Assembly (NCBI RefSeq): GCF_019431375.1
Contig: NZ_CP080267.1
Location: 3,532,501-3,596,500 of the forward strand
DNA length: 64,000 nt
Direction of reading: 5' to 3'
DNA from: Alcanivorax sp.
GTDB lineage: Bacteria; Pseudomonadota; Gammaproteobacteria; Pseudomonadales; Alcanivoracaceae
Both the position numbers and the translations under genes were made by a program. Under the pieces are notes generated by a model. It was not told the DNA's origin, ran no database searches, and was given only the letters and a program-made list of their open reading frames with translations. Below, piece by piece: positions 35,909-44,426 of the stretch (within the stretch, counting starts at the first letter, position 1; every line of letters starts with the position of its first letter).

Positions 35909-36502
35909 TCAGGCTTTGAATCCGTTCAACCGATTCATCGCCCCGTTCAAATCCCCGCGCAGCATATCGGCGGTGTGATAGGCCGCTTCGTCGATGGCGC
36001 GGTCGATCAGGTCGCGGTCGGCTTGGGAGGGCTTGTTGAGAACATGGGGGGTGACGCGGTCGGCGGAGCCGGGGTGGCCGATGCCGATGCGTAGCCGGTA
36101 GAAATCGCGGCTGTTGCCATGCTTGCTGATGATGTCGCGCAGACCGTTATGGCCGCCATGGCCGCCGCCTTGTTTGAAGCGGGCACAACCGGGAGGCAGA
36201 TCCAGTTCGTCATGGGCGACGAGCATCTGCGTGACAGGAATTTTGAAGAAGTTCGCCAGAGCGGCGGTGGCCTGACCACTGCGGTTCATGAAGGTGGTGG
36301 GGACCAACAGGCGAATGGTTTCGCCTTCGAAGGTAAAGGTGCCGGTAAGGCCGAAGTATTTCTTGTCTTCGGAAAGGAAAACGCCCTGGCGACGGGCCAG
36401 GGCGTCCACATACCAGACGCCGGCATTGTGGCGGGTGTCCTCGTATTCGCGACCCGGGTTACCCAGGCCTACGATCAGTCGAACCGGTTCCGCCACAGCC
36501 AC
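35909..36502 (-). CDS. pth: Peptidyl-tRNA hydrolase
   Basis: 197 residues. Family signatures: LIVGLGNPGREYEDTRHNAG near residues 9-28 with the catalytic His, FMNRSGQATAAL near 71-82, the LVAHDELDLPPG segment near 93-104 with the catalytic Asp, and GGGHGGHNGLRDII near 111-124. It recycles peptidyl-tRNAs released from ribosomes. It lies 8 bp downstream of rplY, as in other gammaproteobacteria. Confidence 0.97.
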   Translation of the reverse strand: MAVAEPVRLIVGLGNPGREYEDTRHNAGVWYVDALARRQGVFLSEDKKYFGLTGTFTFEGETIRLLVPTTFMNRSGQATAALANFFKIPVTQMLVAHDELDLPPGCARFKQGGGHGGHNGLRDIISKHGNSRDFYRLRIGIGHPGSADRVTPHVLNKPSQADRDLIDRAIDEAAYHTADMLRGDLNGAMNRLNGFKA

Positions 36503-36510
36503 AGTGCGTC

Positions 36511-37152
36511 TTATTCCTCGCCAGCGGCTTCTTCGCCTTCGCCGTCTTCGTCGTCAGCAGAAGCACGGACTTTCGGCGCGTGAATCGCGGCTACCGGCTG
36601 GTCGTGGTCGTCGCCCAGTGCGAGCTGGGTCAGTTCCACGCCTTTCGGCAGTTTCAGGTCAGACAGGTGAACAATGCTGTCCAGCTCGGCTGCTGCCATG
36701 TCCACTTCGATGAACTCAGGCAGGTCCTGCGGTAGACAGCTGACTTCCACCTCGGCGATGTTGTGTTGGATCTCGCCGCCCTGTTTCTTCACACCAATGG
36801 AGCTTTCTTCATTGATGAAGTGCAGGGGCACGTTCATGGTGATCTTGTGGGTCTTGTCCACACGCAGGAAATCTACGTGCATCGGGTGACCTTTGGCCGG
36901 GTGACGCTGCATGTCACGCAATACGGCCTGCACCTCGGCGCCGTCCAGTTTCAGGGTCAGCACGTGGCTGTAGAAGGCTTCGGTTTCCAGGGCCTTTTTC
37001 AGTTCACGCAGTTCCACGCTGATCATCTGCGGTTCGGCGTCGCCACCGTAAATGATGCCGGGAACACGTTCTTGCAGACGACGCAGGCGGCGGCTCGCAC
37101 CTTTCCCCATGTCGCTGCGGCTTTCAGCGAATAGCTGGAATTCATTGGACAT
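36511..37152 (-). CDS. rplY: 50S ribosomal protein L25 (CTC-type, two-domain)
   Basis: 213 residues from ATG 37152 with a GGAG ribosome site; a longer upstream frame to 37380 is not supported. The N-terminal 5S-binding L25 domain (QLFAESRSDMGKGASRRLR then VPGIIYGG) is joined to the beta-rich CTC domain (MNVPLHFINEESSIGVKKQG), ending in an acidic tail DEDGEGEEAAGEE. The long form is usual in pseudomonads. prs lies upstream, separated by 282 bp holding a heptamer element and a hairpin. Confidence 0.95.
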   Translation of the reverse strand: MSNEFQLFAESRSDMGKGASRRLRRLQERVPGIIYGGDAEPQMISVELRELKKALETEAFYSHVLTLKLDGAEVQAVLRDMQRHPAKGHPMHVDFLRVDKTHKITMNVPLHFINEESSIGVKKQGGEIQHNIAEVEVSCLPQDLPEFIEVDMAAAELDSIVHLSDLKLPKGVELTQLALGDDHDQPVAAIHAPKVRASADDEDGEGEEAAGEE

Positions 37153-37281
37153 GATATGTCTCCATTTAGCTCTCGGGCTTCCCGCGACCAGGTCGGCCAG
37201 AGAGGTTGATATAACCACGGAGGATTCCGCGGGGGCGCGATTATGCAGGAAAAAGGCGCTGCGTGCCAGCGGAAAGGGCTT

Positions 37282-37426
37282 CAAGCCACAAGCTACAAGC
37301 TGCAACACGGTTTGGGATTGGGGCGGCCTAGAATGAAAGAGGCCGCGCACAGGAGCTGTGCGCGGCCTCAGGGGCTTCAATCTGGCAACAATTCATGTCG
37401 TGTTGAAGCTTGTAGCTTGATGCTTG
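37282..37426. repeat. Heptamer element, CAAGCTA arrays facing each other
   Basis: Left array at 37282-37309 has CAAGCCA, CAAGCTA, CAAGCTG, CAACACG. The right array at 37399-37426, read in reverse complement, has CAAGCAT, CAAGCTA, CAAGCTT, CAACACG, so the two are mirror images including the terminal CAACACG. A 14-bp hairpin lies between them. This is the clearest example of the mirrored layout. Confidence 0.88.
37339..37369 (-). terminator. Perfect 14-bp hairpin downstream of prs, probable terminator
   Basis: GAGGCCGCGCACAG (37339-37352) pairs perfectly with CTGTGCGCGGCCTC (37356-37369) around 3 bases. On the minus strand it is followed by TTTCATTCT, a poor T run. It lies 66 bases past the prs stop and before rplY, so it may end or weaken prs transcripts. 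Confidence 0.6.
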
Positions 37427-37434
37427 CCGCTGAT

Positions 37435-38394
37435 TTACACCAGCTCCAGCCGGTCGAACATGGCGCTCAGGGATTCTTCGTTGTTCACCCGGCGGATCGT
37501 TTCGGCCAGCATGGGCGCCAGGCTGAGTACGCGGATGTTGGCGCAGGCGCGGCCGGCTTCGGACAGCGGGATGGTGTCGGTGACTACCAGCTGGTCCAGA
37601 GCGCTGTTGGCGATGTTGTCGATGGCCGGGCCGGACAGTACTGGGTGGGTAATGTAGGCGTAGACCTTGGCGGCGCCGTGGTCTTTCAGGGCCTGGGCGG
37701 CCTTGCACAGGGTGCCGGCGGTATCGACCATGTCGTCGACCAGGATACAGGTGCGGCCTTCCACTTCACCGATGATGTGCATCACCTGGGATACATTGGC
37801 CTTGGGGCGGCGCTTGTCGATGATGGCCAGGTCGGCATCGTTGAGTTGCTTGGCCAGGGCGCGGGCGCGAACCACGCCGCCCACATCCGGGGATACCACC
37901 ATCAGGTCATCGTGGTTCTGACGCTCGATGTCCGCCACGATCAGTGGGGTGGCGTAGACGTTGTCCACCGGAATGTCGAAGAAGCCCTGAATCTGATCGG
38001 CGTGCAGGTCAACGGTAACAACACGGTCGATGCCCACGGCAGTGATCATGTCGGCAACCACCTTGGCGGTGATCGGAACCCGGGCGGAGCGCACCCGGCG
38101 ATCCTGGCGGGCGTAACCGAAATAGGGCATCACGGCGGTGATCCGGCCTGCAGAGGAGCGACGCAGGGCGTCGGCCATCACCAGCAACTCCATGATGTTG
38201 TTGTTGGTGGGGTTGCAGGTGGATTGCACGATAAAGACGTCTTTGCCGCGCACGTTTTCCTGGATTTCCACGGCGACTTCGCCATCGCTGAAGGTGCCCA
38301 CATCGGCGTTGCCAATGGGCAGGTTCAGATGTTGAACCATGGCCTGGGCCAGTTCGGGATTAGCGTTACCGGTGAAAACGACGAGTTTGGACAC
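37435..38394 (-). CDS. prs: Ribose-phosphate pyrophosphokinase
   Basis: 319 residues, close to E. coli Prs (315). Family motifs: FSDGEVAVEIQENVRGKDVF near 35-54, the ATP-binding YFGYARQDRR near 97-106, VTVDLHADQIQGFFDIPVDN near 128-147 and the PRPP loop CILVDDMVDTAGT near 217-229. It makes PRPP from ribose 5-phosphate and ATP for nucleotide, histidine and tryptophan synthesis. tRNA-Gln lies 70 bp upstream, the ispE-tRNA-Gln-prs order of pseudomonads. Confidence 0.98.
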   Translation of the reverse strand: MSKLVVFTGNANPELAQAMVQHLNLPIGNADVGTFSDGEVAVEIQENVRGKDVFIVQSTCNPTNNNIMELLVMADALRRSSAGRITAVMPYFGYARQDRRVRSARVPITAKVVADMITAVGIDRVVTVDLHADQIQGFFDIPVDNVYATPLIVADIERQNHDDLMVVSPDVGGVVRARALAKQLNDADLAIIDKRRPKANVSQVMHIIGEVEGRTCILVDDMVDTAGTLCKAAQALKDHGAAKVYAYITHPVLSGPAIDNIANSALDQLVVTDTIPLSEAGRACANIRVLSLAPMLAETIRRVNNEESLSAMFDRLELV

Positions 38395-38463
38395 TGGCGT
38401 CCCTCTTGAGTCGTGAATTTCGGGAGCCTCCGAGGAAAGGGGGGAGGGCTCCGGGCAAGAAAA

Positions 38464-38539
38464 TGGCTGGGGTACCAGGACTCGAACCTGGGAATGACGG
38501 GATCAAAACCCGTTGCCTTACCAACTTGGCTATACCCCA
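38464..38539 (-). tRNA. tRNA-Gln (anticodon TTG)
   Basis: A 76-nt tRNA on the minus strand. The acceptor TGGGGTA pairs with TACCCCA, CCA is encoded, the anticodon arm ACGGGTTTTGATCCCGT gives TTG, and the T-arm is CCAGGTTCGAGTCCTGG. It lies between ispE and prs as in Pseudomonas. Confidence 0.97.
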
Positions 38540-38602
38540 ACACTCGGTTTCAGGTCTGCACTATTTGCCTATTTGTGCAGATTTACCTGAATTCTGTGTC
38601 GC

Positions 38603-39469
38603 TCAAAACTTCGCCAGTGTCTCTCCCAGTATCTGGTGGAGAGGAGAAGTATTACAGCTTCGAGCAACGAAACCTGTCCAGTGTTGTGGCAACTGTTGCA
38701 GCAAATGCTGCCCCTGTTGCTTTCCGGTGAGGCGCGCAAAACAACAAGCGCCGGTGCCGGTCATACGGGCGTTACCCGTATGATGCCTGAGCCAGTGGAG
38801 CAATTCTCCGATTTCCGGAAAATGCCGGATTGCTGCCGCTTCACAGTCGTTGCGAAAGTCGCGGGTCAGCACCACCTCAAGCGAGGCCGGTAATTTACTG
38901 ACGGGGGTATCCCTTGTCAATTGCCGGTCGCCGAAAATTCGAGCAGTTGATACATGAATTCCCGGATGAACGACCAAAAAATCAGCATTCGGCAGAGAAA
39001 CGGGGGTAATTTGCTCGCCAACACCTTCTGCCCAGGCACTTTTGCCGCGCACGAAGACCGGCACATCTGCCCCCAGCGATAGCCCCAGTTCTGCCAGGGT
39101 GTCCTCGGAGAGATTCAGCTCCCACAGTGCATTGAGCCCCAGCAGGGTAGTGGCCGCATCCGAGGAGCCGCCTCCTACACCGCCGCCCATGGGCAAGTGC
39201 TTTTCCAGACGGATGCGTGCCCCTTTGCGGCAGCCGGTATGGGCTTGTAGCAAGTGGCCAGCGCGCAGGATCAGGTTGCTGTCGTCTGTGGGTACCTCAG
39301 CCTGGTCGCACTCCAGGGTCAGGGTGTCGGCCGGTGCAAAGTGCAGGGTGTCGCCCTGGTCGAGCAGGGCAAACAGGGTCTGCAGCTCATGGTAGCCGTC
39401 CGGACGACGTCCGGTGATATGCAGGAAAAGGTTCAGTTTGCCGGGGGCCGGAAGGGTGAGCATGGTCAT
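38603..39469 (-). CDS. ispE: 4-diphosphocytidyl-2-C-methyl-D-erythritol kinase
   Basis: 288 residues of the GHMP kinase family. The N terminus TLPAPGKLNLFLHITGRRPDGYHELQT is the IspE signature, the ATP-binding loop LPMGGGVGGGSSDAATTLLGLN is near 90-111, and the C-terminal ARMTGTGACCFA near 240 is the GSG-like motif. It phosphorylates CDP-methylerythritol in the MEP isoprenoid pathway. The start overlaps the lolB stop by 4 bp. Confidence 0.96.
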   Translation of the reverse strand: MTMLTLPAPGKLNLFLHITGRRPDGYHELQTLFALLDQGDTLHFAPADTLTLECDQAEVPTDDSNLILRAGHLLQAHTGCRKGARIRLEKHLPMGGGVGGGSSDAATTLLGLNALWELNLSEDTLAELGLSLGADVPVFVRGKSAWAEGVGEQITPVSLPNADFLVVHPGIHVSTARIFGDRQLTRDTPVSKLPASLEVVLTRDFRNDCEAAAIRHFPEIGELLHWLRHHTGNARMTGTGACCFARLTGKQQGQHLLQQLPQHWTGFVARSCNTSPLHQILGETLAKF

Positions 39470-40050
39470 TTTTCGGCACCGGGCTGCCAGTCCTTGATCA
39501 ACAGGGTGAAACGGTTGCCGTTCTGTCGTGCCTTGATGCGATAGGGCAGGGTGACCCCGGCCACGGGCTGATAACGGTCGAATTCCAGGCTCCAGCCCAG
39601 TTGCTGCAGGGTTTGCAGATGGCCGCTTTCGTCATAGTCAGCCTCGCCACGGGCGCCGGGCCAGGGCAGCCCCCGGGCCCAGTATTGCAGGGCGGAGACC
39701 GGCAGCCAGAAGCCGGTCAGGTGCCAGGCCAGCTCCCCCGGACTGCGTGCCTGATACTGCTCTTTGGCGGTAATCAGTTCCGCCCGGCCACTGTCCCAGC
39801 GCAAATCAGCGCTGCCGAATCCCAGGGGACCGGAAAAGCGGATCTGGCCACGGTTGGGTTTCTGGGTCCAGTCGAAGGACGCACTGCCGCCGTCATTGGC
39901 GGTGCGGTAGCCGAGCTTGCCGCTCATTGCCCAGCGGTCGATCTGGTTGGGATGCTCGAAGGTGCCAGTGGCGGTGGGGCGCGACTGACAGGCGCTCAGA
40001 GCCAGGGCCAGCAACGTCAGGGTGATAATACGGGTGGGGCTCAGGGTCAC
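39466..40050 (-). CDS. lolB: Outer membrane lipoprotein LolB
   Basis: 194 residues from a GTG at 40050 whose bases overlap the stop of the TPR gene; a longer frame to 40125 lies inside the TPR gene and is unlikely. The signal peptide IITLTLLALALSACQS has a lipobox LSAC. The mature part matches LolB: WAMSGKLGYR, FDWTQKPNRGQIRFSGPLGFGSADL and LPWPGARGEA. LolB receives lipoproteins from LolA and inserts them in the outer membrane. Translationally coupled to both neighbours. Confidence 0.94.
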   Translation of the reverse strand: MTLSPTRIITLTLLALALSACQSRPTATGTFEHPNQIDRWAMSGKLGYRTANDGGSASFDWTQKPNRGQIRFSGPLGFGSADLRWDSGRAELITAKEQYQARSPGELAWHLTGFWLPVSALQYWARGLPWPGARGEADYDESGHLQTLQQLGWSLEFDRYQPVAGVTLPYRIKARQNGNRFTLLIKDWQPGAEK

Positions 40051-41750
40051 AGGCGGGCTCCGAGTTTTTCCATGACTTCGCGGATATGGGGGGCGTCCGG
40101 ATTGCTTTCCAGGGTGTCGCGCCATACCTGGCGGGCCTGGTTCTGGGCGCCCAATACCCAGAGGACTTCACCGTAATGGGCGGCCACTTCCGGGTCGGGG
40201 AATTTTTCATAGGCCCGGCGTAAATACTCGCGGGCGGCTTCCGGCTCGCCGCGCTTGTAGAGAACCCAGCCCATGGAATCCAGGATCGCCGGGTCATCCG
40301 GGCGCAACTCCAGAGCCCGGGAGATATAGTCGAAGGCTTCATCCAGGCGCTGGGTGCGGTTGGCCAGGGTATAACCCAGGGCGTTGAGGGCGCTGGCATC
40401 GTCGGGGTTGATTGATAACACGTGCCGAAGGTCGCTTTCCATTTTGGTCAGATCGCCGATGGATTCCGCGACCATCGCCCGGCTGTAGAGCAGCTCGGTA
40501 TTGTCGGGTTCTGCCTTGACCGCCCGGTCCAGCAGAGCCAGAGCTCCCTGAGGGTTGCCGGTGTTACTACGCATTTCCGCTTCAGTAATGGTCAGGCTGG
40601 TGCTCAGTTCCGGGTGCTTCCCGGCGAGGCTGGCCATCAGGGCGCTGGCTTGATCCTGATTGTTCAGCTGGTAAAGCAGGCGAGCGGCCTGAACGTTGGC
40701 TCGAACGGCTTGACCGCCCTGGACTTTCAGGTAGTGATCCACTGCCTCATTCAGATCTTGCGCCTGTTCGGCGGCCTGACCCAGGTAAAGGTGCATGTCA
40801 TCGGGGCGATAGTTTTCAGAAAGCAGGGCCTGGAGTTCCTGACGGGCCGAGTTGGTGGCGCCGGCTTCCAGCGCCAGCAGGGCCAGGGAGAAACGCAAAT
40901 CCAGATCCTGAGGGTGCTGTTCGGCCAATATGGACAGCTGCTTTTCTGCGTTTCCTGTGGCGCCGGTGGCCAGCAGCATGCGGATATAGGTAATGCGGGG
41001 GCGCCGCGCATCCGGGTATTTACGCACCAGTTTTTTCAGGTGGCGAAGCGCTTTTTTTTCTTCGCCGAGTTTGTGCAGTAACTGAGCCTTGAGTAGCAGC
41101 GCATCTTCGTGCCGAGGCATCAGATCCAGTGCCCGTTCGTCTGCCTCCAGGGCGCCGGCATAATCGCCTTCCTGTTCAAGCCAAAGCGCGCGGGCGTACC
41201 ACAGCGGTGCCTGATCCGGATAACGGTCGGAGAGTTGTGCCAGTGCCTGGACCAGTTGCCTGTTGCCCTGGGCATCCAGTCCGCGTGCCTGGCCGACCAG
41301 GCGACCCAGAGCTTCACCGCCGTGTTCGCCAAGCAGGGTGTCCAGGTAACGGCTTGCGGCGTCAATATTGCCCAGCCGGATTTCCGAAAGAATGGCCAGT
41401 TGCAGGGCCTCTTCCTCAGCGGGTTCCTGTTCCAGCCATAGCTCGCTCAGTGCCAGGGCCTGTTGATGGTCTTCCAGATAATGGGCCAGCTGGGCCGCCT
41501 GGCTGATCACTTGTGGGTCACCAGTGTTACGGGCTGCCTGGCTGTAATAGGCCAGGGTCACGCCAAGAGATTGACGTTGGGCGGCCACTTCCGCCACCAG
41601 CAGATCGGAAAGGGTCTCGCTGTCATAGCTCGGGGCGGCCCGGGTGGCTGCAGGGGGCTCGGACTCAGCGGCTGTTGGGGCCGGTGTCTTGCTGGCGCAG
41701 CCGTTAAGCAACAGGGCGCCGCAAAGTGGCAAAAAAAGGAATCGCGTCAT
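40047..41750 (-). CDS. Tetratricopeptide-repeat lipoprotein
   Basis: 567 residues. A signal peptide with lipobox LLNGC (Cys at about 18) suggests a lipidated periplasmic protein. Most of the mature part is a series of TPR-like helical pairs, for example PEEEALQLAILSEIRLGNID, LDLMPRHEDALLLKAQLLHK and SINPDDASALNALGYTLANR, with the clearest canonical TPRs near 440-530. TPR scaffolds bind partner proteins. The gene sits upstream of lolB and ispE and divergent from hemA, as does the TPR gene (PA4667-like) of Pseudomonas. The partner is unknown. Confidence 0.92.
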   Translation of the reverse strand: MTRFLFLPLCGALLLNGCASKTPAPTAAESEPPAATRAAPSYDSETLSDLLVAEVAAQRQSLGVTLAYYSQAARNTGDPQVISQAAQLAHYLEDHQQALALSELWLEQEPAEEEALQLAILSEIRLGNIDAASRYLDTLLGEHGGEALGRLVGQARGLDAQGNRQLVQALAQLSDRYPDQAPLWYARALWLEQEGDYAGALEADERALDLMPRHEDALLLKAQLLHKLGEEKKALRHLKKLVRKYPDARRPRITYIRMLLATGATGNAEKQLSILAEQHPQDLDLRFSLALLALEAGATNSARQELQALLSENYRPDDMHLYLGQAAEQAQDLNEAVDHYLKVQGGQAVRANVQAARLLYQLNNQDQASALMASLAGKHPELSTSLTITEAEMRSNTGNPQGALALLDRAVKAEPDNTELLYSRAMVAESIGDLTKMESDLRHVLSINPDDASALNALGYTLANRTQRLDEAFDYISRALELRPDDPAILDSMGWVLYKRGEPEAAREYLRRAYEKFPDPEVAAHYGEVLWVLGAQNQARQVWRDTLESNPDAPHIREVMEKLGARL

Positions 41751-42028
41751 TAAAGGAGGTATGCCTGTTTTATGGTCCGGGTATCATGGCACAGCGATCC
41801 GGGATTGCCCAAACTCGGGTGTCATAAGTCCTTCCTATGCCGTTGATTCGGCGGGCCATCATTGTTTTGGGGGGCGCTTTCACGCAAAATGCGTGACCCT
41901 TGCGTGGCCTGTTTTCACCGGGCTATTGCCTTCTGACGGGATTGGCAGTCAGAGAGTTCCATGAGCTGCCAATACGCGTGTAAACCGGTGAGGAAAGTGG
42001 CCCGGGTCTGCTGCGGGCACGAGAATCT
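41751..42028. promoter_or_regulatory. Divergent intergenic region TPR gene / hemA
   Basis: 278 bp that should carry the promoters of the divergent lolB-ispE and hemA-prfA-prmC units. No array or strong hairpin is visible, and no well-spaced promoter could be assigned with confidence. Confidence 0.35.
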
Positions 42029-43300
42029 ATGAATCTAGTCGCTGTTGGCGTAAATCACACCACCGCGGATGTGGAGTTGCGTGAACGTCTGGCGTTCTCC
42101 ACGCAGCAGGCGGAAGTGGCGCTGGCCAGCTTGCGAGACATGCCCGGGGTGCGCGAGGCGGCCCTGCTCTCCACCTGTAACCGCACCGAGCTATATTGTC
42201 TGGTTGACGAGACGGTGCCGGATTTTGCCGCCTGGTTGGCGCAAAGTCGCCATTTGCCGGTAGATAAACTGGTGTCCGTACTCTACCAGCATCAGGGTGA
42301 GCAGGCTCTCGAACACATGATGCGGGTGGCTGGTGGGCTGGATTCGCTGGTGCTGGGTGAGCCGCAGATTCTGGGCCAGATGCGCGAAGCCTACGCCCGT
42401 GCCCATGAGGCGGGGTTGTTGGACGGCGAGTTGTCGAGGCTGTTCCAGGAAGTGTTTTCAGTGGCCAAGCGCATCCGGACAGAAACCGGAATCGGTGCCA
42501 ATCCGGTATCCGTAGCCTACGCAGCGGTGTCCTTTGCCCGCCATATCTTTGCCGATCTGAAAAAGAGCCGGGCCCTGTTGATCGGGGCCGGTGAAATGAT
42601 CGAACTGGTGGCCCGCCATCTGAGTGAGCAGCAGGTCAGCGAAATCATCATTGCCAACCGCACCCAGCAGCGTGCCGCGGAGCTGGCCGCCAGTGTGGGT
42701 GGGCGAGGAATCAGCCTGGAAGAGCTACCGGTGGCCCTGGAACGGGCAGATATCCTGATTTCCTGTACGGCGGCGCCGCTACCTATCCTGGGCAAGGGCA
42801 TGGTGGAGCGGGCGTTGAAGAAACGTCGTCACAAACCCATGTTCATGGTGGATATTGCCGTGCCCCGGGATATCGAACCGGAGGTGGGAGATCTGGATGA
42901 CGTCTATCTGTATACGGTGGATCACCTGCAGGAAGCCATTCAGGAAAATGTCCGAGCCCGCCAGCAGGCGGCCCAGGAGGCGGCCGAGCTGATCCGTGAT
43001 GCCATCGTGCGTCACCGTCGCCAGCGCCGTGAGCAGGATGCGGTGAGCGTGTTACGCGAGTATCGGCAACAGCGTACCGCCCTGGCTGAGAGCGAGCTGG
43101 AAAAGGCCCTGCAGCAATTGCATAACGGTGGTGATCCGGAGCAGGTGCTGCGCAAGTTTCAACACTCCCTGGTCAACAAGTGGCTACACACGCCCAGTGT
43201 GACCCTGCGCAAGATGGCGGCGGAGGGCCGGGCGGAGTCATTGTTGCTGGCCCGCGAACTGTTGCTTGACGACCCGGATAACTCGTCCGAACCGAAATAA
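42029..43300 (+). CDS. hemA: Glutamyl-tRNA reductase
   Basis: 423 residues. The start VGVNHTTADVELRERLAF, the catalytic Cys in LLSTCNRTELYCL near residue 50, LDSLVLGEPQILGQM near 105-119, and the NADPH-binding LIGAGEMIELVARHL near 187-201 are all family features. It reduces glutamyl-tRNA to glutamate-1-semialdehyde, the first step of tetrapyrrole synthesis. prfA starts 39 bp later; the hemA-prfA-prmC order is common. Confidence 0.97.
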   Translation: MNLVAVGVNHTTADVELRERLAFSTQQAEVALASLRDMPGVREAALLSTCNRTELYCLVDETVPDFAAWLAQSRHLPVDKLVSVLYQHQGEQALEHMMRVAGGLDSLVLGEPQILGQMREAYARAHEAGLLDGELSRLFQEVFSVAKRIRTETGIGANPVSVAYAAVSFARHIFADLKKSRALLIGAGEMIELVARHLSEQQVSEIIIANRTQQRAAELAASVGGRGISLEELPVALERADILISCTAAPLPILGKGMVERALKKRRHKPMFMVDIAVPRDIEPEVGDLDDVYLYTVDHLQEAIQENVRARQQAAQEAAELIRDAIVRHRRQRREQDAVSVLREYRQQRTALAESELEKALQQLHNGGDPEQVLRKFQHSLVNKWLHTPSVTLRKMAAEGRAESLLLARELLLDDPDNSSEPK

Positions 43301-43339
43301 TCCCCGCCACGGGTTTCCTGAAGAGGCTCTGAGGACTCT

Positions 43340-44425
43340 ATGAAAGCGTCTTTGCAAGGCAAGCTGGAAAAGCTGGCTGACCGTTTTGAAGAATTGTCTG
43401 CCCTGTTGTCGGACCCGGACATTATCGGCAACCAGAAAAAGTTTCGTGATCTGTCCCGGGAATATTCAGAAATCGACCCGGTGGTGAAGTGCTATCAGGA
43501 TTATCTGAAAGCGGCTGCCAATCTGGACGCGGCCAGGGCAATGCAGGATGACAGTGATCCGGAAATGCGCGAAATGGGCCAGGAAGAGGCCCGTGACGCG
43601 ACGGCAAAGATGGACGCCCTGGCCGACGAACTGCAGAAGCTGATGTTGCCCAAGGATCCCCGCGATGGCGCTAATGTGTTTCTGGAAGTGCGCGCCGGTA
43701 CCGGTGGTGATGAAGCCGCCATTTTTGCCGGCGATCTGTTTCGCATGTACAGCAAATATGCCGAGCAGAACGGCTGGAAAGTGGAGCTGGTCAGTGCCAG
43801 CGAAGGTGAGCATGGCGGCTTCAAGGAAGTGATCGCGCGGGTTATTGGCGAGGGTGTCTATTCCCGCTTCAAGTTTGAGTCCGGCGCCCATCGGGTGCAG
43901 CGGGTTCCCGCTACGGAATCCCAGGGGCGTATTCATACCTCCGCCTGTACCGTTGCGATCATGGCGGAAGCGGAAGATCTCGGCGATATCCAGATTCGCA
44001 ACGAGGACCTGCGTATAGATACCTACCGTTCCTCCGGTGCCGGTGGCCAGCACGTGAATACCACCGACTCCGCCGTGCGCATTACCCACTTGCCCACTGG
44101 TGTGGTAGTGGAATGCCAGGACGAGCGTAGCCAGCACAAGAACAAGGCCAAGGCCATGAGTCTGCTCAGCGCCAAACTGTATGATGCCCAGCAGAATGCG
44201 GCCCATGCGGAACAGGCGGCCGAGCGTAAATCCCTGGTAGGCTCCGGCGACCGTTCCGAGCGTATTCGCACTTATAACTATCCCCAGGGCCGGGTCAGCG
44301 ATCATCGCATTAACCTGACGCTCTACCGGCTCGGTGAAATCATGGAAGGGGACCTGGATGAGCTGCTGGGTGCGCTAATGTCCGAACACCAGGCGGATCT
44401 GCTGGCGACACTGGGCGACAGCTGA
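43340..44425 (+). CDS. prfA: Peptide chain release factor 1
   Basis: 361 residues. The GGQ motif is seen in RSSGAGGQHVNTTDSAVR near 231-248, and the RF1-type codon-recognition region RVPATESQGRIHTSACTVAI near 188-207 belongs to domain 2. It reads UAA and UAG stops. The N-terminal Met is followed by KASLQGKLEKLADRFEEL, matching RF1 domain 1. prmC, which methylates the GGQ glutamine, starts 1 bp after its stop. Confidence 0.98.
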   Translation: MKASLQGKLEKLADRFEELSALLSDPDIIGNQKKFRDLSREYSEIDPVVKCYQDYLKAAANLDAARAMQDDSDPEMREMGQEEARDATAKMDALADELQKLMLPKDPRDGANVFLEVRAGTGGDEAAIFAGDLFRMYSKYAEQNGWKVELVSASEGEHGGFKEVIARVIGEGVYSRFKFESGAHRVQRVPATESQGRIHTSACTVAIMAEAEDLGDIQIRNEDLRIDTYRSSGAGGQHVNTTDSAVRITHLPTGVVVECQDERSQHKNKAKAMSLLSAKLYDAQQNAAHAEQAAERKSLVGSGDRSERIRTYNYPQGRVSDHRINLTLYRLGEIMEGDLDELLGALMSEHQADLLATLGDS

Positions 44426-44426
44426 G

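Noticed and set aside
37153..37380. N-terminal extension of rplY
   Set aside because: The extra 76 residues cross a heptamer array and a hairpin and do not resemble L25; ATG 37152 has a good ribosome site.
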